Assembly (NCBI RefSeq): GCF_003201935.1
Contig: NZ_QJJL01000002.1
Coordinates: 62,001 to 126,000, forward strand
DNA: 64,000 nt
Reading direction: 5' to 3'
Source: Loktanella sp. PT4BL
GTDB taxonomy: Bacteria; Pseudomonadota; Alphaproteobacteria; Rhodobacterales; Rhodobacteraceae
Shown here: one piece after another, positions 11,206 through 21,855 of the stretch
How positions within the stretch are numbered: the stretch's first letter is position 1
Layout of the letters: every line of letters begins with the position of its first letter
Made by a program: the position numbers and the translations under genes
Notes under the pieces: model-generated
What the model saw: only the letters and a program-made list of their open reading frames with translations
Database searches by the model: none
What the model was told of the DNA's origin: nothing

Positions 11206-11637
11206 ATGCGCATTCTTTATCTGATCATTCTCATTGTTGCCGGTCTTGTGGCCTATGTGCGGTTTGCGCCGACGGACATAGCGCGCTGGCATCAAGTGCC
11301 CGAAGTGACTGCGCCGGGCGATACGGAGGGGCCGGGGTCGTTCCTTGCCGTGCGCCGCATCAATGCCCCCGCTGCCGACGTGCTGGGAAGGGTTGAACAG
11401 CGGGCCTTGGCGACGCCACGGACACGGTTGCTGGCGGGCAGTGTGGCGGAGGGTATGATAACCTTTCAGACACGGTCGCTTTTATGGGGCTTTCCCGATC
11501 ATACAACTGTTGCCGTGCAGGGTGATTTACTTGTGATTTACGGCAGGTTGCGGTTCGGCCAGTCTGATATGGGTGTGAACAAGGCGCGCGTTGAAAGCTG
11601 GCTTGAAACGCTTGCCCCCTTGACCGAGCCGCTTTGA
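11206..11637 (+). CDS. DUF1499 family membrane-anchored protein
   Basis: A 143-residue protein with one N-terminal hydrophobic helix (MRILYLIILIVAGLVAYVRF) and a soluble domain resembling DUF1499. Start 11206 is chosen from the GAGGGG site at 11196-11201; an upstream ATG at 11194 lacks a site. The conserved QTRSLLWGFPDHTTV segment is visible. Family function is unknown. It lies 18 bases before prfA and may be co-transcribed with it. Confidence 0.72.
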   Translation: MRILYLIILIVAGLVAYVRFAPTDIARWHQVPEVTAPGDTEGPGSFLAVRRINAPAADVLGRVEQRALATPRTRLLAGSVAEGMITFQTRSLLWGFPDHTTVAVQGDLLVIYGRLRFGQSDMGVNKARVESWLETLAPLTEPL

Positions 11638-11655
11638 TCCGCCAATCGGTGATCC

Positions 11656-12711
11656 ATGATCGCATCTGATAAAATCGAACAGCTGATTGACCGTTTCCAG
11701 TTTCTGGAAGCGAAAATGTCGAGTGGTGCCGCGGGCAATGATATTGCCAAATTGGGCAAGGAATACGCCGATTTGCGCCCCGTCGTGGAAACCGTGACCG
11801 CCTACAAGGACCTGCTCGCGCAGATCGCCGATGCCGAGGCGATGCTGGCTGATCCGGAGATGAAGGAATTGGCCGAGGCTGAATTGCCTGATCTGAAAGC
11901 GGCGCTGGAAGCGTCCGAACATGATGTGCAACTGGCGCTTTTGCCGAAAGATGCCGCTGACAGCCGGCCCGCATTGCTGGAAATCCGGCCCGGCACGGGC
12001 GGTGATGAGGCGGGGCTTTTTGCGGCTGATCTCTTACGGATGTATCAGCGCTATGCCGAAAAGCAGGGCTGGAAATTCGAAATTCTTGAAGAGAGCCTGA
12101 GCGAATTGGGCGGCGTGAAAGAGGTAGTCGCGCGGGTTGTCGGTGATGGTGTCTTCGCAAGGCTGAAATACGAAAGCGGTGTGCACCGCGTGCAGCGTGT
12201 GCCTGAAACCGAGAGTGGCGGGCGTATTCATACTTCTGCTGCAACGGTGGCAGTGCTCCCCGAGGCGGAAGACGTCGATATCGAGATCAATGCGAATGAT
12301 TTGCGCATTGATACGATGCGCGCGTCGGGATCGGGGGGACAGCACGTCAATACCACGGACAGTGCGGTGCGGATCCTGCATATTCCCACGGGCATCATTG
12401 TTGTCAGTTCCGAAAAATCCCAGCACCGCAACCGCGAGATTGCAATGCAGGTGCTGAAAACGCGCCTGTTTGATCTGGAACGCCAGCGCGTGGACAGCGA
12501 ACGCTCGGCAGACCGGAAAAGTCAGGTCGGGTCGGGGGACCGCTCGGAGCGGATCAGGACCTACAACTTCCCCCAAGGGCGCCTGACGGATCACCGGATC
12601 AACCTCACGCTCTATTCCTTGGGGCAGGTGATGCAGGGTGATCTGGATGAGATCATCGATGCCCTGCAATCTGACGCGCAAGCCACGATGCTGGCCGAGA
12701 TGGGCGCGTGA
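11656..12711 (+). CDS. prfA: Peptide chain release factor 1
   Basis: A 351-residue class I release factor reading UAA and UAG. The peptidyl-tRNA hydrolysis motif is [13 protein letters not shown], with GGQ about residues 227-229. The stop-codon recognition region reads [17 protein letters not shown], so the tripeptide is PET where E. coli has PAT. The conserved [18 protein letters not shown] segment is present. It overlaps prmC by four bases (GTGA), coupling the factor to its methylase. Confidence 0.97.
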   Translation: MIASDKIEQLIDRFQFLEAKMSSGAAGNDIAKLGKEYADLRPVVETVTAYKDLLAQIADAEAMLADPEMKELAEAELPDLKAALEASEHDVQLALLPKDAADSRPALLEIRPGTGGDEAGLFAADLLRMYQRYAEKQGWKFEILEESLSELGGVKEVVARVVGDGVFARLKYESGVHRVQRVPETESGGRIHTSAATVAVLPEAEDVDIEINANDLRIDTMRASGSGGQHVNTTDSAVRILHIPTGIIVVSSEKSQHRNREIAMQVLKTRLFDLERQRVDSERSADRKSQVGSGDRSERIRTYNFPQGRLTDHRINLTLYSLGQVMQGDLDEIIDALQSDAQATMLAEMGA

Positions 12712-13556
12712 GTGACGCCAGGACCGGCAGTCAGGTTCTGACGGCGGCTGTGCAGCAATTGACCAAAGCCGGGGTGCCCGATGCCGCGCGTGACGCGCGC
12801 AAGCTTTTTGCCTATGCCTCCGGCGTGGATGCAGGGCGGCTGACGCTGATCCTGCCAGAGCCTGTGTCGGCAGAGGTCATGACGCGGTTTGACCACCTGA
12901 TCGCCCGCCGCGCGCGGTTCGAGCCCGTGTCGCATCTGATCGGGTCACGCGCGTTCTACGGGCGCGATTTCGAGGTGACAAAGGATGTCCTTGATCCGCG
13001 TCCTGAAACCGAAACGCTGATTGATGTGGCCTTGCGTGATCCCTTCGCGCGTGTGCTGGATCTCGGGACGGGGTCAGGCTGTATTCTGGTGACGCTGCTG
13101 GCGGAAAATACGCAGGCGGTTGGTGTGGGGGCCGATGTGTCGCCCAAGGCGCTTGCCGTGGCCTTGCGCAACGCGCAGCGACACCATGTGGATGACAGGG
13201 CAACCTTTGTGCAAAGCGACTGGTTGGCGGGTATCAGGCGGCCCTTTGATCTGATCGTGGCGAATCCGCCCTATATTGCCGCCGATGAAATGGCGGGCCT
13301 GTCACGCGATGTGCGCGAATGGGAGCCGCGTTTGGCGCTGACCGATGAGGCTGATGGGCTGTTCGCCTACCGCACCATCATTTCACAGGCGCAAGATGTG
13401 CTGGAACCGGACGGCCGGTTGATCTTCGAGATCGGATCGACACAAGGCAAAGCGGTGGCTGAACTGATGCTGCAAGGCGGTCTGACCCATGTTTTCGTGA
13501 TTCCCGACCTTGATGGTCGCGACCGTGTTGTGACCGGCAAAACCAGGCGTTCTTGA
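12708..13556 (+). CDS. prmC: Release factor glutamine methyltransferase PrmC
   Basis: A 282-residue SAM-dependent enzyme that methylates the Gln of the GGQ motif in release factors. The SAM-binding strand [16 protein letters not shown] and the catalytic NPPY motif ([11 protein letters not shown]) are clear. It starts at a GTG overlapping the prfA stop. Its product acts directly on the upstream gene's product. Confidence 0.95.
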   Translation: MSDARTGSQVLTAAVQQLTKAGVPDAARDARKLFAYASGVDAGRLTLILPEPVSAEVMTRFDHLIARRARFEPVSHLIGSRAFYGRDFEVTKDVLDPRPETETLIDVALRDPFARVLDLGTGSGCILVTLLAENTQAVGVGADVSPKALAVALRNAQRHHVDDRATFVQSDWLAGIRRPFDLIVANPPYIAADEMAGLSRDVREWEPRLALTDEADGLFAYRTIISQAQDVLEPDGRLIFEIGSTQGKAVAELMLQGGLTHVFVIPDLDGRDRVVTGKTRRS

Positions 13557-13774
13557 CCCGCCAGCGCCACAATAACCGGCAAAAACACGCCTTTTTCTCA
13601 CTTTGGTCTTGTCTTGCGTCCCCCCACATGCTTATTCAATCCCATCGGATGGGACGAGGCTCGCCACTGACCTCCCCCCGATCAGTCGCCAAACATCGCA
13701 AGGCTACACATTTGAGACGCGCTATTAGCGCGACATTGGCCCAGCAACGACAGCCAAAGGCTTGAAAGCAACTT

Positions 13775-14290
13775 ATGAGATCATCTAAGTCACGGTCGCG
13801 GAATAAAAATCGCAACAACCGTCCCACGGGCGGTAACATCATCAATCGGGTTTTTGACAGCTCGGGCCCTGATGGCAAAGTGCGCGGTACGCCGCAGCAA
13901 ATTATTGAAAAGTACAACCAGCTTCACCGCGATGCCGTTTTGTCGGGCGACCGTGTGGATGCGGAAAACTTTGCCCAGCACGCAGAACACTACACGCGTC
14001 TTCTGGCCGAAGCGCAGCGTGAAGTCGATGCCAAGCGCGAAGAGCAGGAAGAGCAGAACCGTCAGCGTCAGGCCGAGCGTGACCGCGAGCGTCAGGAGCG
14101 CTTGAGCGCGCAGGAGGAGGCCGCGAACGCTCCTCTGGAGATGGATCAGCCGGATCATGCGCACGAAGGTGACAGCGGTTTGGTAGAAACCCCCGAGGCC
14201 AAGCCCAAGCGCCCGCGTCAGCCGCGCAAACCGCGCAAGGCACCCGATGAGGGGCCAAAGAGCGACAACGCCCCAGAGGCTGCTGAATAA
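13775..14290 (+). CDS. DUF4167 domain protein
   Basis: A 171-residue, very charged protein. The N-terminal 70 residues are the DUF4167 domain typical of alphaproteobacteria (basic opening SRSRNKNRNNRP, then the conserved NRVFDSSGPDGKVRGT). A Glu/Arg/Gln-rich coiled-coil-like middle follows, then a Pro/Lys/Arg-rich tail. Basic ends suggest nucleic-acid or ribosome contact; the function is not known to me. It is 218 bases after prmC and is followed by a strong terminator, so it is likely monocistronic. Confidence 0.85.
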   Translation: MRSSKSRSRNKNRNNRPTGGNIINRVFDSSGPDGKVRGTPQQIIEKYNQLHRDAVLSGDRVDAENFAQHAEHYTRLLAEAQREVDAKREEQEEQNRQRQAERDRERQERLSAQEEAANAPLEMDQPDHAHEGDSGLVETPEAKPKRPRQPRKPRKAPDEGPKSDNAPEAAE

Positions 14291-14294
14291 AGAC

Positions 14295-14323
14295 AAGCCC
14301 TCCGATTTCGGGGGGCTTTTTGT
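14295..14323 (+). terminator. Rho-independent terminator after DUF4167 gene
   Basis: The arms AAGCCCTCC and GGGGGGCTT pair around a short loop and run into CTTTTTG. It begins five bases after the stop codon. Confidence 0.85.
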
Positions 14324-14330
14324 TTGGCGG

Positions 14331-14389
14331 GGGCAGGATTGCCGCCGGCGGAAGTTTGATGGGACATGGAAAGCCCGGGGATCAGGGCC
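14331..14389 (+). repeat. Dispersed intergenic repeat, copy 2
   Basis: Contains GCCGGCGGAAGTTTGATGGG then ACATGGAAAG and a CCCGGGGATCAG end. It has the same core and orientation as the copies at 9182 and 25170. It fills the gap between the DUF4167 terminator and the rsmA stop. Confidence 0.75.
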
Positions 14390-15232
14390 CTAGGCTGCGT
14401 CGAGGCTTCTTGCCAAGGCGCAGAAGGCCTCTAATCCGACCTGTTCGGCGCGTTCCGTGGGTTTGATGCCGACAGCATTTAGGTGGTCTTCGATATCTGG
14501 GCTGACGGATTTGAGTGCCGAGCGCAGCATCTTGCGGCGCTGGTTGAACGCGGCGGCCACCACTTTGTTGAGCGTGGCAGGATCCGCGGGATAGCGCGGG
14601 GCGGGCAGGGCGGTCAGGTGGACCACGGCGGAGTTTACTTTGGGTGGGGGGCTGAAGGCCTCGGGCGGCAGTTCCAGCACCATTTTGGCATCGGTGCGCC
14701 ACTGCGCCAGGAGCGCCAGCCGCCCGTAGGCTTTGCTGCCCGGTGTTGCGACGATCCTTTGCGCCACTTCGCGTTGGAACATCAGTGTCAGGCTTTCCCA
14801 GAAGGGGGGCCATTCCGGCGGTGTCAGCCAGCGCACCAGAAGTTCCGTGCCGACGTTATAGGGCAGGTTGGCCGCGATCTTTATCGGTTGCGTCAGGTGT
14901 TCGAGCGGATTGACGTTAAGCGCATCGCCGTTGATGGTCTGTAACCTGCCGGGGTAGGCCGCGGCAATTTCGGCCAAGGCGGGCATGCAGCGGGGGTCTT
15001 TTTCAATCGCCAGCACGCGGCGCGCCCCTTCGGCCAAGAGACCCCGCGTGAGACCACCCGGACCCGGGCCGATTTCGAGCACGTCAGCGCCAGTGAGATC
15101 ACCGGCAAGCCGCGCAATCTTGGCTGTCAGGTTCAGATCGAGCAGAAAGTTCTGGCCGAGCGATTTTTTCGCGGCCAGCTCATGCGTGGCGATTACCTCG
15201 CGCAGGGGGGGCAGGTTATCAATCACGGGCAT
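14390..15232 (-). CDS. rsmA: 16S rRNA dimethyladenosine transferase RsmA (KsgA)
   Basis: A 280-residue methylase that dimethylates two adjacent adenines near the 3' end of 16S rRNA late in 30S assembly. Hallmarks are [15 protein letters not shown], the SAM-binding [16 protein letters not shown] and the catalytic [11 protein letters not shown]. It is last in the lptF-lptG-lptD-surA-pdxA-rsmA operon, overlapping pdxA by 14 bases. The surA-pdxA-rsmA order is conserved from E. coli. Confidence 0.96.
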   Translation of the reverse strand: MPVIDNLPPLREVIATHELAAKKSLGQNFLLDLNLTAKIARLAGDLTGADVLEIGPGPGGLTRGLLAEGARRVLAIEKDPRCMPALAEIAAAYPGRLQTINGDALNVNPLEHLTQPIKIAANLPYNVGTELLVRWLTPPEWPPFWESLTLMFQREVAQRIVATPGSKAYGRLALLAQWRTDAKMVLELPPEAFSPPPKVNSAVVHLTALPAPRYPADPATLNKVVAAAFNQRRKMLRSALKSVSPDIEDHLNAVGIKPTERAEQVGLEAFCALARSLDAA

Positions 15233-16175
15233 CGGCCATTGTTGCGGCCATACGGATGGCCGCGATCATCGAGGTGGCGTCGGCGATCCCTTTGCCTGCG
15301 ATATCAAAGGCGGTGCCGTGGTCGGGCGACGTGCGGATAAATGGCAGGCCCAGTGTCACGTTCACACCGCCGGAAAAATCCAGCGTCTTTATCGGGATCA
15401 GCGCCTGATCATGGTACATGCAGACCGCCACGTCATAGCGCGCACGCGCGCCTGCATGGAACATCGTGTCGGCCGACATCGGCCCGCTGATATCCATGCC
15501 TTGGGCGCGCAGCGCATTCAGGACAGGGATGATCATTTCCTGCTCTTCATGGCCCATTTTCCCGTCTTCGCCCGCATGCGGGTTCAAACCCGCCACGGCG
15601 ATGCGCGGCCTGGTGATGCCGAAATCGCGCCGCAGTGCGGCATGGGTAATCAGTAGGGTATCGGTCAGAAGGCTGGCGGTCAGTGCGGTGGGCACATCCG
15701 ACAGCGGGATATGTATGGTGGTCGGCACGACGCGCAGGGCATCACAGGCCAGCATCATCACCACCTGATCGGTTCCCGCGAGGGCCGCCAGATATTCTGT
15801 ATGTCCGGGGTAGGCGAAATCGGCACCGTCGATCAGGGCGGCCTTATGGATCGGCGCGGTACAGAGCGCACGGGCAGCACCGGCCTGAACCAGCGCCACG
15901 GCGTCGGCGATGGCCGCAATCACACCGCTGGCATGGCGCGGGTCAGGTTTGCCCGGGGTGGCGGGGCTGCCGAAATCGCGGGCGAGCACCGTCATCTTGA
16001 AGGGATGGATATCGCCGGGATCAGTGGCGCGGTGCACATCGGTGCCTGCAGGCAGATGCGCCGGATCACCGATCCACAATAGCGGCACTTCGTTTCTCAG
16101 CGCCTGCCACGCCTTAACTGCGATCTCGGGGCCGATCCCCGCCGGTTCGCCGCAACTGATGGCGATCGGTTGCAT
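15219..16175 (-). CDS. pdxA: 4-hydroxythreonine-4-phosphate dehydrogenase PdxA
   Basis: A 318-residue NAD-dependent dehydrogenase of the DXP-dependent pyridoxal phosphate pathway. The opening [18 protein letters not shown] and the metal/active-site region [18 protein letters not shown] are diagnostic. The ATG overlaps the surA stop (TGATG). Confidence 0.95.
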   Translation of the reverse strand: MQPIAISCGEPAGIGPEIAVKAWQALRNEVPLLWIGDPAHLPAGTDVHRATDPGDIHPFKMTVLARDFGSPATPGKPDPRHASGVIAAIADAVALVQAGAARALCTAPIHKAALIDGADFAYPGHTEYLAALAGTDQVVMMLACDALRVVPTTIHIPLSDVPTALTASLLTDTLLITHAALRRDFGITRPRIAVAGLNPHAGEDGKMGHEEQEMIIPVLNALRAQGMDISGPMSADTMFHAGARARYDVAVCMYHDQALIPIKTLDFSGGVNVTLGLPFIRTSPDHGTAFDIAGKGIADATSMIAAIRMAATMADARD

Positions 16176-17410
16176 CAGGGGCGGATAACGGCAGAGGCCC
16201 GCAGGTCTTCCAACAGGGCATCGGCAAGTGCTGTCAGACGCTGGCTCAGGATTTGCTGGCGCACGACGGCGGGATCAAGTGTGTCGGCGCCTGCGGCGTT
16301 GCGTGCACAAAGCATCAGGAACACGAGCGTTTCACCATTGTCGCGTGTCAGGTTGTAAGACACTTCGCCGGGATCAAGGCGGGCCAGTTCGAGCGCGATC
16401 TCGTCGGGGATCGCGGCGGGCGCAACTGTCAACCGGTCAAGCACCTCGGCAGGTTGGTTGCGCGCCACGCCGTAGAGATCATCGCAGGTGTCGACCTGAT
16501 CGCTGACTACAGCCGCCTGACGCAGGCCGGCATCGGATTTGCCACCGGGAATGTAATAGGCGGCATATTCAAGGCTGACGGGGGCCTGTGCCGGGCGCAG
16601 GGCCTCGCGTGTGCCGCGGAGTTGGAACAGCGCGATACCATTGGGGATCTCGATCGGTTCGGTTACTTCGCCCGGTTCCAGATCAAGGATGATGGCGCGG
16701 ATTTGCGGCGGATAGTTGTCAATGGGAAGCCAGCCCAGCCGTCCGCCATCTTCACGCGACGGCAAAGCTGAAACCTGGCGCGCAGCGGCTTCAAACTCTG
16801 CAAAAGAGCGCATCCGCGAAATCTGATCGGCCGCCTGCTGTGCCCGTGCGGCACGATCGGGTGGGGCTGCGATGATGATTTCCGAAAGCAGCACTTCAAG
16901 TTGCGAGCGGGCATTGCCGCGCTGCGCAATGGCGCGTTCCACGTCGCTATCGGTGATTGTCACCTGACGGCTGAAGCGCGCGCGCACATAGTCGCGCCAA
17001 AGCACGCCGATTTCGACAAAGTCGCGCAACGTGCTGAAATCGACACCATTCTGCGCAAGGACCTGAGTGAATTGCGGCAGCGTCAGATTGGCGCGTTCGG
17101 CAAAGGCTTCCAGTTCCTGCTGCAGGACGTCCTCGGAAATTGTCACATCGAAACGTGCCATTTCCTGCTGTTTCAGGCGATCCTCGATCAGCGCATTGCG
17201 TGCAGCCTCATTGAGGTCACCCGGTGTGCGGAACAGTTCAAGCAGACGGATGCGCTGGGTCAGTTCGTATTGGGTCACCACACGGTCATCAACTGTGATG
17301 ACTGCGGATAGCTGTCCTTGCGCGATGGCGCTTGGTCCAACACATGTGCCGATAAGTGCGGCAGCCACCGCCGCCATAACCCGACCTTTTAGCATCTCAA
17401 AACCCGTCAT
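16175..17410 (-). CDS. surA: Periplasmic peptidyl-prolyl isomerase/chaperone SurA
   Basis: A protein of about 411 residues that escorts outer-membrane proteins through the periplasm and supports LptD folding. A hydrophobic signal ending near AIAQG is followed by the SurA N-domain (VITVDDRVVTQYELTQR) and a parvulin-like domain (LGWLPIDNYPPQIRAIILDLEPGEV). I prefer start 17410, because its ATGA overlaps the lptD stop; an upstream ATG at 17422 adds four residues. Its partner lptD lies immediately upstream. Confidence 0.9.
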   Translation of the reverse strand: MTGFEMLKGRVMAAVAAALIGTCVGPSAIAQGQLSAVITVDDRVVTQYELTQRIRLLELFRTPGDLNEAARNALIEDRLKQQEMARFDVTISEDVLQQELEAFAERANLTLPQFTQVLAQNGVDFSTLRDFVEIGVLWRDYVRARFSRQVTITDSDVERAIAQRGNARSQLEVLLSEIIIAAPPDRAARAQQAADQISRMRSFAEFEAAARQVSALPSREDGGRLGWLPIDNYPPQIRAIILDLEPGEVTEPIEIPNGIALFQLRGTREALRPAQAPVSLEYAAYYIPGGKSDAGLRQAAVVSDQVDTCDDLYGVARNQPAEVLDRLTVAPAAIPDEIALELARLDPGEVSYNLTRDNGETLVFLMLCARNAAGADTLDPAVVRQQILSQRLTALADALLEDLRASAVIRP

Positions 17411-19494
17411 TCGTTTCCGCATCCTGTCGCGCGCCCTGTGGAAAAGCTGCCGATAGAGCCGCTTATCCCGAAAGTTGTTGTGGGTTCAACCGTACTGGAA
17501 GACGTAAAGCGGCGCGAGGCCGAAACGTCGACGGTCACACATTCGTTTCTCCATTGCAGTACCGCGCCTGCGCGGACGGGACGCTCGGCGGCGAGATCAT
17601 AGCGTGCATCCACGTCAAACGACCATGCATCATTGATGACGAAGCCCGCATCGACTGTCCATTCCGAACTGGTTTCCAAGCGGTTTTCCTCTGGGTCCGG
17701 CCCCAGCCAGACATAGTTTGCACCCAGTGATATGCGGTCGTTTTGCCACGTGATGCGGCTGTCGATCACTGTCAGGTCCTGCACGCCATTCCAAAGGCTG
17801 CGCGTGTCAAAAAGGAAACCGCCGGGCGCTGTGAACTGGCCTGCAAGCAGCCAGTCGGAATTGCGCCCGTCCAGGCCGGATGTCTTGGTGAAGCCGTCCT
17901 GCTCTTCCTGACGGAACACGCGCCCAAAGCTGAGGACCGAGTTGAACCCCCGCCCGCCCAGACGCGTCCATGTCACTCCGGCGGCACCTTGCAGGCCTGT
18001 TTCGATGCGATCATCGCCCGCATAGCGTGAAAGGGCAAAAAGGTTGGCACGGTCCAGTTCGGTACGCAGGCTGTCTTCATTGGGAGGTGTGCCGCCATAG
18101 GTTTCGGCCCAGCCAAGACTGACGACGGGTTCCAGAAGATGTGTGGCATCCGCAGTCCCAACGCGCCCGAGGGGCCATCGCAATGTCGCGCCGACACTTG
18201 GCGCGACGCGCAGGTCTTCGTTTTCGAAGGCGATATCATCGCTGACGAAATAAACATCCGCGCGCAATGCGGTCTGCATGTCTGCCACAAAGCCATAAGG
18301 CAGGACCCAACTGTCGGACCATGCGCCTGTCGTCCCGATGCGGCCGACATCGCGTCCGGCGTCCCCGTCGATTGTGCTATATCTGTAGGCCACATCAAGG
18401 CTGGCACCATAGCGCAACACACCGCCAAAGGCGGGTTCATAGCGCGTTTCATAACTCAGATCCGCAATGATCGGGGGGAGGGATGCGTCTTCTTCGTCAT
18501 CACGGAGCGATTCGTAATTCGTCAAACGTGCATTGAAGAGCGTATCGTCCATCACGCGCAGCAGTTGCACCGCGCTTTCTAGGCGGTCGATATCCGAATA
18601 GCCGTAATCCAGAAGATAGGCGGGGTCACTGGACGTTTGGACATCAAAGTTGAGTTGATAGTCATCGGCAAGATCGAACCGGCCTTCGGCAAAGAGATAA
18701 GACCGTGCTTCCGGCAGCAATGTATCGTCGCTGATCGCACCCTCGACGGTCAGGTTGCCATTGGCAAAGGCCTGACGATAGCGCAGCTCGAGCGTGGTTG
18801 TTTCCGGCGATACATAGGGTGATAGTGTCAGGTCGCGATGATCACCAAGCGTGATGAAATAGGGTAGCTTGATCCCAAAACCTAGTTGTGTGGTATTGCG
18901 CTGTTCGGGGACCAGCAGCCCGTTGGCCCGCTCGAGCGACGGATCAGGCAGGCGCATACGCGGCAACCACAGAACCGGTATGCCGCGCACGCGCAATGTG
19001 GCGTTGCGGAAGTAAAGCTGCCGTTCTTCTGCATCGTGGATCACCCGTTCAGCGCGGATTTCCCACAACGGGGTCTGCGTGCCACAGACGCGGCAAGAGG
19101 TGGCGGTGGTCTTGTACAGTTGCGAATAGCGTCCATCGCGGCGGTCGATCTGGTTTGATGCGACCTGCAATTGTTGATCAAGCACGATGCGCGCACCCTG
19201 CAAGATACCGTTCTCAAGGCGGGGGTCGAGTGTGGCGCGGTCTGCCGTAAAGATGGTACCGTCCGCCGCCTGAACGACGATCGGTCCGATAATCTGCAAC
19301 GTGTCGCTGGCGCGATCAAATACGATCTCGCTGGCGGTCAGCCGGCTGCCGTCAAAGAGCACTTCAACATTGCCCGTCGCAATCAGCTGTTCGTCTTGGG
19401 TCAGCACAACACTGTCCGCCACGAGTGTGGCAGCGCCTTGGGCATGTAGCGAAAGAGGCAGGCACAGCATCAAGAGGATCAGGAAAACGCGCAT
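17407..19494 (-). CDS. lptD: LPS assembly outer membrane protein LptD
   Basis: A protein of about 695 residues placing lipopolysaccharide in the outer leaflet. The start at 19494 gives a signal peptide (MRVFLILLMLCLPLSLHAQG). An OstA-like N-domain follows (VLTQDEQLIATGNVEVLFDG), then a large beta-barrel of alternating strands. The conserved RVRGIPVLWLPRMRLPDPS segment is the LptD hallmark, and cysteines are seen in SCRVCGTQTP and near the C-terminus. The ATG overlaps the lptG stop. A longer upstream frame overlaps lptG and is rejected. Confidence 0.95.
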   Translation of the reverse strand: MRVFLILLMLCLPLSLHAQGAATLVADSVVLTQDEQLIATGNVEVLFDGSRLTASEIVFDRASDTLQIIGPIVVQAADGTIFTADRATLDPRLENGILQGARIVLDQQLQVASNQIDRRDGRYSQLYKTTATSCRVCGTQTPLWEIRAERVIHDAEERQLYFRNATLRVRGIPVLWLPRMRLPDPSLERANGLLVPEQRNTTQLGFGIKLPYFITLGDHRDLTLSPYVSPETTTLELRYRQAFANGNLTVEGAISDDTLLPEARSYLFAEGRFDLADDYQLNFDVQTSSDPAYLLDYGYSDIDRLESAVQLLRVMDDTLFNARLTNYESLRDDEEDASLPPIIADLSYETRYEPAFGGVLRYGASLDVAYRYSTIDGDAGRDVGRIGTTGAWSDSWVLPYGFVADMQTALRADVYFVSDDIAFENEDLRVAPSVGATLRWPLGRVGTADATHLLEPVVSLGWAETYGGTPPNEDSLRTELDRANLFALSRYAGDDRIETGLQGAAGVTWTRLGGRGFNSVLSFGRVFRQEEQDGFTKTSGLDGRNSDWLLAGQFTAPGGFLFDTRSLWNGVQDLTVIDSRITWQNDRISLGANYVWLGPDPEENRLETSSEWTVDAGFVINDAWSFDVDARYDLAAERPVRAGAVLQWRNECVTVDVSASRRFTSSSTVEPTTTFGISGSIGSFSTGRATGCGNE

Positions 19495-20588
19495 CAGCCG
19501 TCCTCGTTGTGCAACAGGAAACCCATGGATATTCCAATCGCGACAAAGGGCGGGGCCCATGCCGCCAGCAAGACCGGCAACTGGCCGTTTTCGCCAAGCA
19601 CCTCTGCAAAGTTACGGATGAAATAGATCACGAACGCCAGCAGGATCGCGAACATGACCATCAGGCCGGTGCGCCCGCCGCGTTGATGCCGCAAGGTAAA
19701 GCTCGCGCCGATCATGACCATTGCGACCAGAAACAAAGGTTGCGCCAGTTCTTTGTGGAACCACATCAGATGGCGTTGTGCCGAAAAACCGGCTGTTTGC
19801 AGCCGCGTGATGAACGCGGGCAGGTCCCAGATCGCAATCGAAGAGGGCGTACCAAAGCTGTCACGGATCTGATCAGGGGTTAATGTGGAAGGCAGGCTGA
19901 GTTCTGGCAAGAGCTTGGCTGTCGCCTCGGGTGTTGTGTCTTCGGACAAAGCCCATGACTTGACGTCTTGCAGAACCCATGCACCCGCCATCAATTCGGC
20001 GGTTTCCGCGCTGATCCGCTGGAATGGCGCCCCGTCGGGCGTAAATGTCAGGAAGGTGACATCGCTCAATCGCGTTCCGTCAAGATTGGCACTGAGGGCA
20101 CGGATAACGGTTTGTCCGGCTTCATCGCCCTGACGCAGCCACAGACCCGACGAACCGATGGACAGCACGGAGCTTGTACCGCGCAAGGCGTCGCTGCGCA
20201 CTTCATATGCTTTTGATGTACCGGCGACGATCGGGTTCAACACGGCCACTGCCAACACACCCGCCAGAAAGGCAACGGTCAGCGGGGCCAGCAATGCTTT
20301 CAGTGCCGAACGTCCTGCGGCCCGTGTCACGACCATTTCCGAAGAGCGCGCAAGGCTGAGGAAAAGCGCCACAGTCGCGAGAATGACGATCAATGGCAGT
20401 ATGGCATAAAGCGCTTCAGGGATATTGAGCAGGCTCAGGATCACCATATCGGTGAAAGTGGCGTCGGCGCTGCCGAAACGGCGCAACTGCTCGACCAGTT
20501 CGGAAAAGAACATGATCATGAAAAACACCCCGCCGACACCCAGCAGTGTGACCAGAAAGCGGCGTGCGAAATAGCGGTGCAGGATCAT
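19494..20588 (-). CDS. lptG: LPS export permease LptG
   Basis: A 364-residue inner membrane permease of the LptB2FG transporter. It starts MILHRYFARRFLVTLLG and has about six hydrophobic helices, three before and three after a periplasmic beta-jellyroll. The segment LARSSEMVVTRAAGRS is the coupling helix region. It overlaps lptF by four bases and lptD by a TGATG, so lptF, lptG and lptD are translationally coupled. Confidence 0.94.
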   Translation of the reverse strand: MILHRYFARRFLVTLLGVGGVFFMIMFFSELVEQLRRFGSADATFTDMVILSLLNIPEALYAILPLIVILATVALFLSLARSSEMVVTRAAGRSALKALLAPLTVAFLAGVLAVAVLNPIVAGTSKAYEVRSDALRGTSSVLSIGSSGLWLRQGDEAGQTVIRALSANLDGTRLSDVTFLTFTPDGAPFQRISAETAELMAGAWVLQDVKSWALSEDTTPEATAKLLPELSLPSTLTPDQIRDSFGTPSSIAIWDLPAFITRLQTAGFSAQRHLMWFHKELAQPLFLVAMVMIGASFTLRHQRGGRTGLMVMFAILLAFVIYFIRNFAEVLGENGQLPVLLAAWAPPFVAIGISMGFLLHNEDG

Positions 20589-21715
20589 GGCGCGCTGCCC
20601 CCCTGGATCCGGCGTTTGAAGAGATAGGGCCGGCTCGCCCAAAAGAGCAGGCACCAGATCATCACAAACCCCACAATGCACTGCAGGTAGGCAACAAACC
20701 AGAATTGTGGATCGCTGCGCGCGGTGCGCATGCCTGATGTTTCGATTGCCTTGACGATGATTATCAGGACGATTGCGAAAATAATCTGCTTCCAAACCCC
20801 GAACCGGCTATATCCGCCGACCATCAGCGCCGAAAATCCCAAAAGCGCGGCAACGATTCCCAGAATGGATTGGCTGAACCTGTCGTGCGCGGTCGCCAGT
20901 AGTGCCGCGGCCGACCGGTTCGTTTCATCTTGCAGGGCTTGTGTCGGACGAAGCAGTTCCCACGTCGGGACAACATTTTCCCGCCGGCCGCTTGTGCGCG
21001 GTTCACTCATCAGATTGCTGATGTTGAAGGCGAAATCGTCAAATGAGGTGCGGAACAGGCGTTGATCGGCTGTTCTGAGAATCTGGATCATACCGTCGAT
21101 CATGACCAACTGTGTCACGCCGTCCTGCCGGACCAGAAACGCCTTGGCGGCAGTGTATGTTATCTGTTCGTCAGCGTCGCGGGTGTCCGAGAGGAAGACA
21201 TCGCGTAATTCCCCCTCTGGCGTGATGTCGCGGATATAGAAGGTGACGCCGTTTACCGGTTCGAGAAAGCGGCCTTCGGTCAGAAACCGCGCCGTGATAT
21301 TTTGCGCGATTTCGGCCTCGCGCTCGACCAGACGCGCACTGCTGAGGGGGACCAGAAAATGCATCAGGACCGACATCATCACCGCGACAATCAGCCCGAA
21401 ATACATCACGGGCCGCGCAAGCCGGAAAGGCGAGTATCCGGTCGCCTGCACCACAGTCAGCTCGGATTCAGTCGACATGCGGTTGGTCACATAGACTGCC
21501 GCTGCAAAGGCTGCCAAAGGCAAGGCCAGCCGCATCACCGAAGGAAGTGACAGCGCGGTGAACTCAAGGAAAACCGCAGCAGACTGGCCGTCCGCGATCA
21601 ATTGGTCAAAAAGGGATACCGCACGGTTGATCCAGTAGATCAACACCAGCACAAGGCTGAAAAAGCCGAACAGCACCATCAGTTGCGACAACATATATCT
21701 GTCGAATCGCCCCAA
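20585..21715 (-). CDS. lptF: LPS export permease LptF
   Basis: A 376-residue partner of LptG with the same six-helix plus periplasmic domain plan. The coupling segment is NRMSTESELTVVQATGYSPF. It appears to start at TTG (21715): an AAGGA site sits seven bases upstream and the N-terminus GRFDRYMLSQLM is what the family shows. The next ATG (21694) has no site. First gene of the envelope operon, divergent from pepA. Confidence 0.92.
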   Translation of the reverse strand: MGRFDRYMLSQLMVLFGFFSLVLVLIYWINRAVSLFDQLIADGQSAAVFLEFTALSLPSVMRLALPLAAFAAAVYVTNRMSTESELTVVQATGYSPFRLARPVMYFGLIVAVMMSVLMHFLVPLSSARLVEREAEIAQNITARFLTEGRFLEPVNGVTFYIRDITPEGELRDVFLSDTRDADEQITYTAAKAFLVRQDGVTQLVMIDGMIQILRTADQRLFRTSFDDFAFNISNLMSEPRTSGRRENVVPTWELLRPTQALQDETNRSAAALLATAHDRFSQSILGIVAALLGFSALMVGGYSRFGVWKQIIFAIVLIIIVKAIETSGMRTARSDPQFWFVAYLQCIVGFVMIWCLLFWASRPYLFKRRIQGGSAP

Positions 21716-21855
21716 TGCTGTGTCCTTTTTGATGCCTGTCGCTCTGTTGGGGCCAAACTAGCCCAAGCGCGCACGGGTTTGAACAGCTATCTGGTCAAAG
21801 GGGTGGTCGCGGGCTACCTATTGCCACCAAGACATTCACACAGATCGGAGAGACC

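Noticed and set aside
13532-13600. Direct repeat of ACCGGCAAAA around the prmC stop
   Set aside because: Only about ten bases match and one copy is coding; most likely chance.
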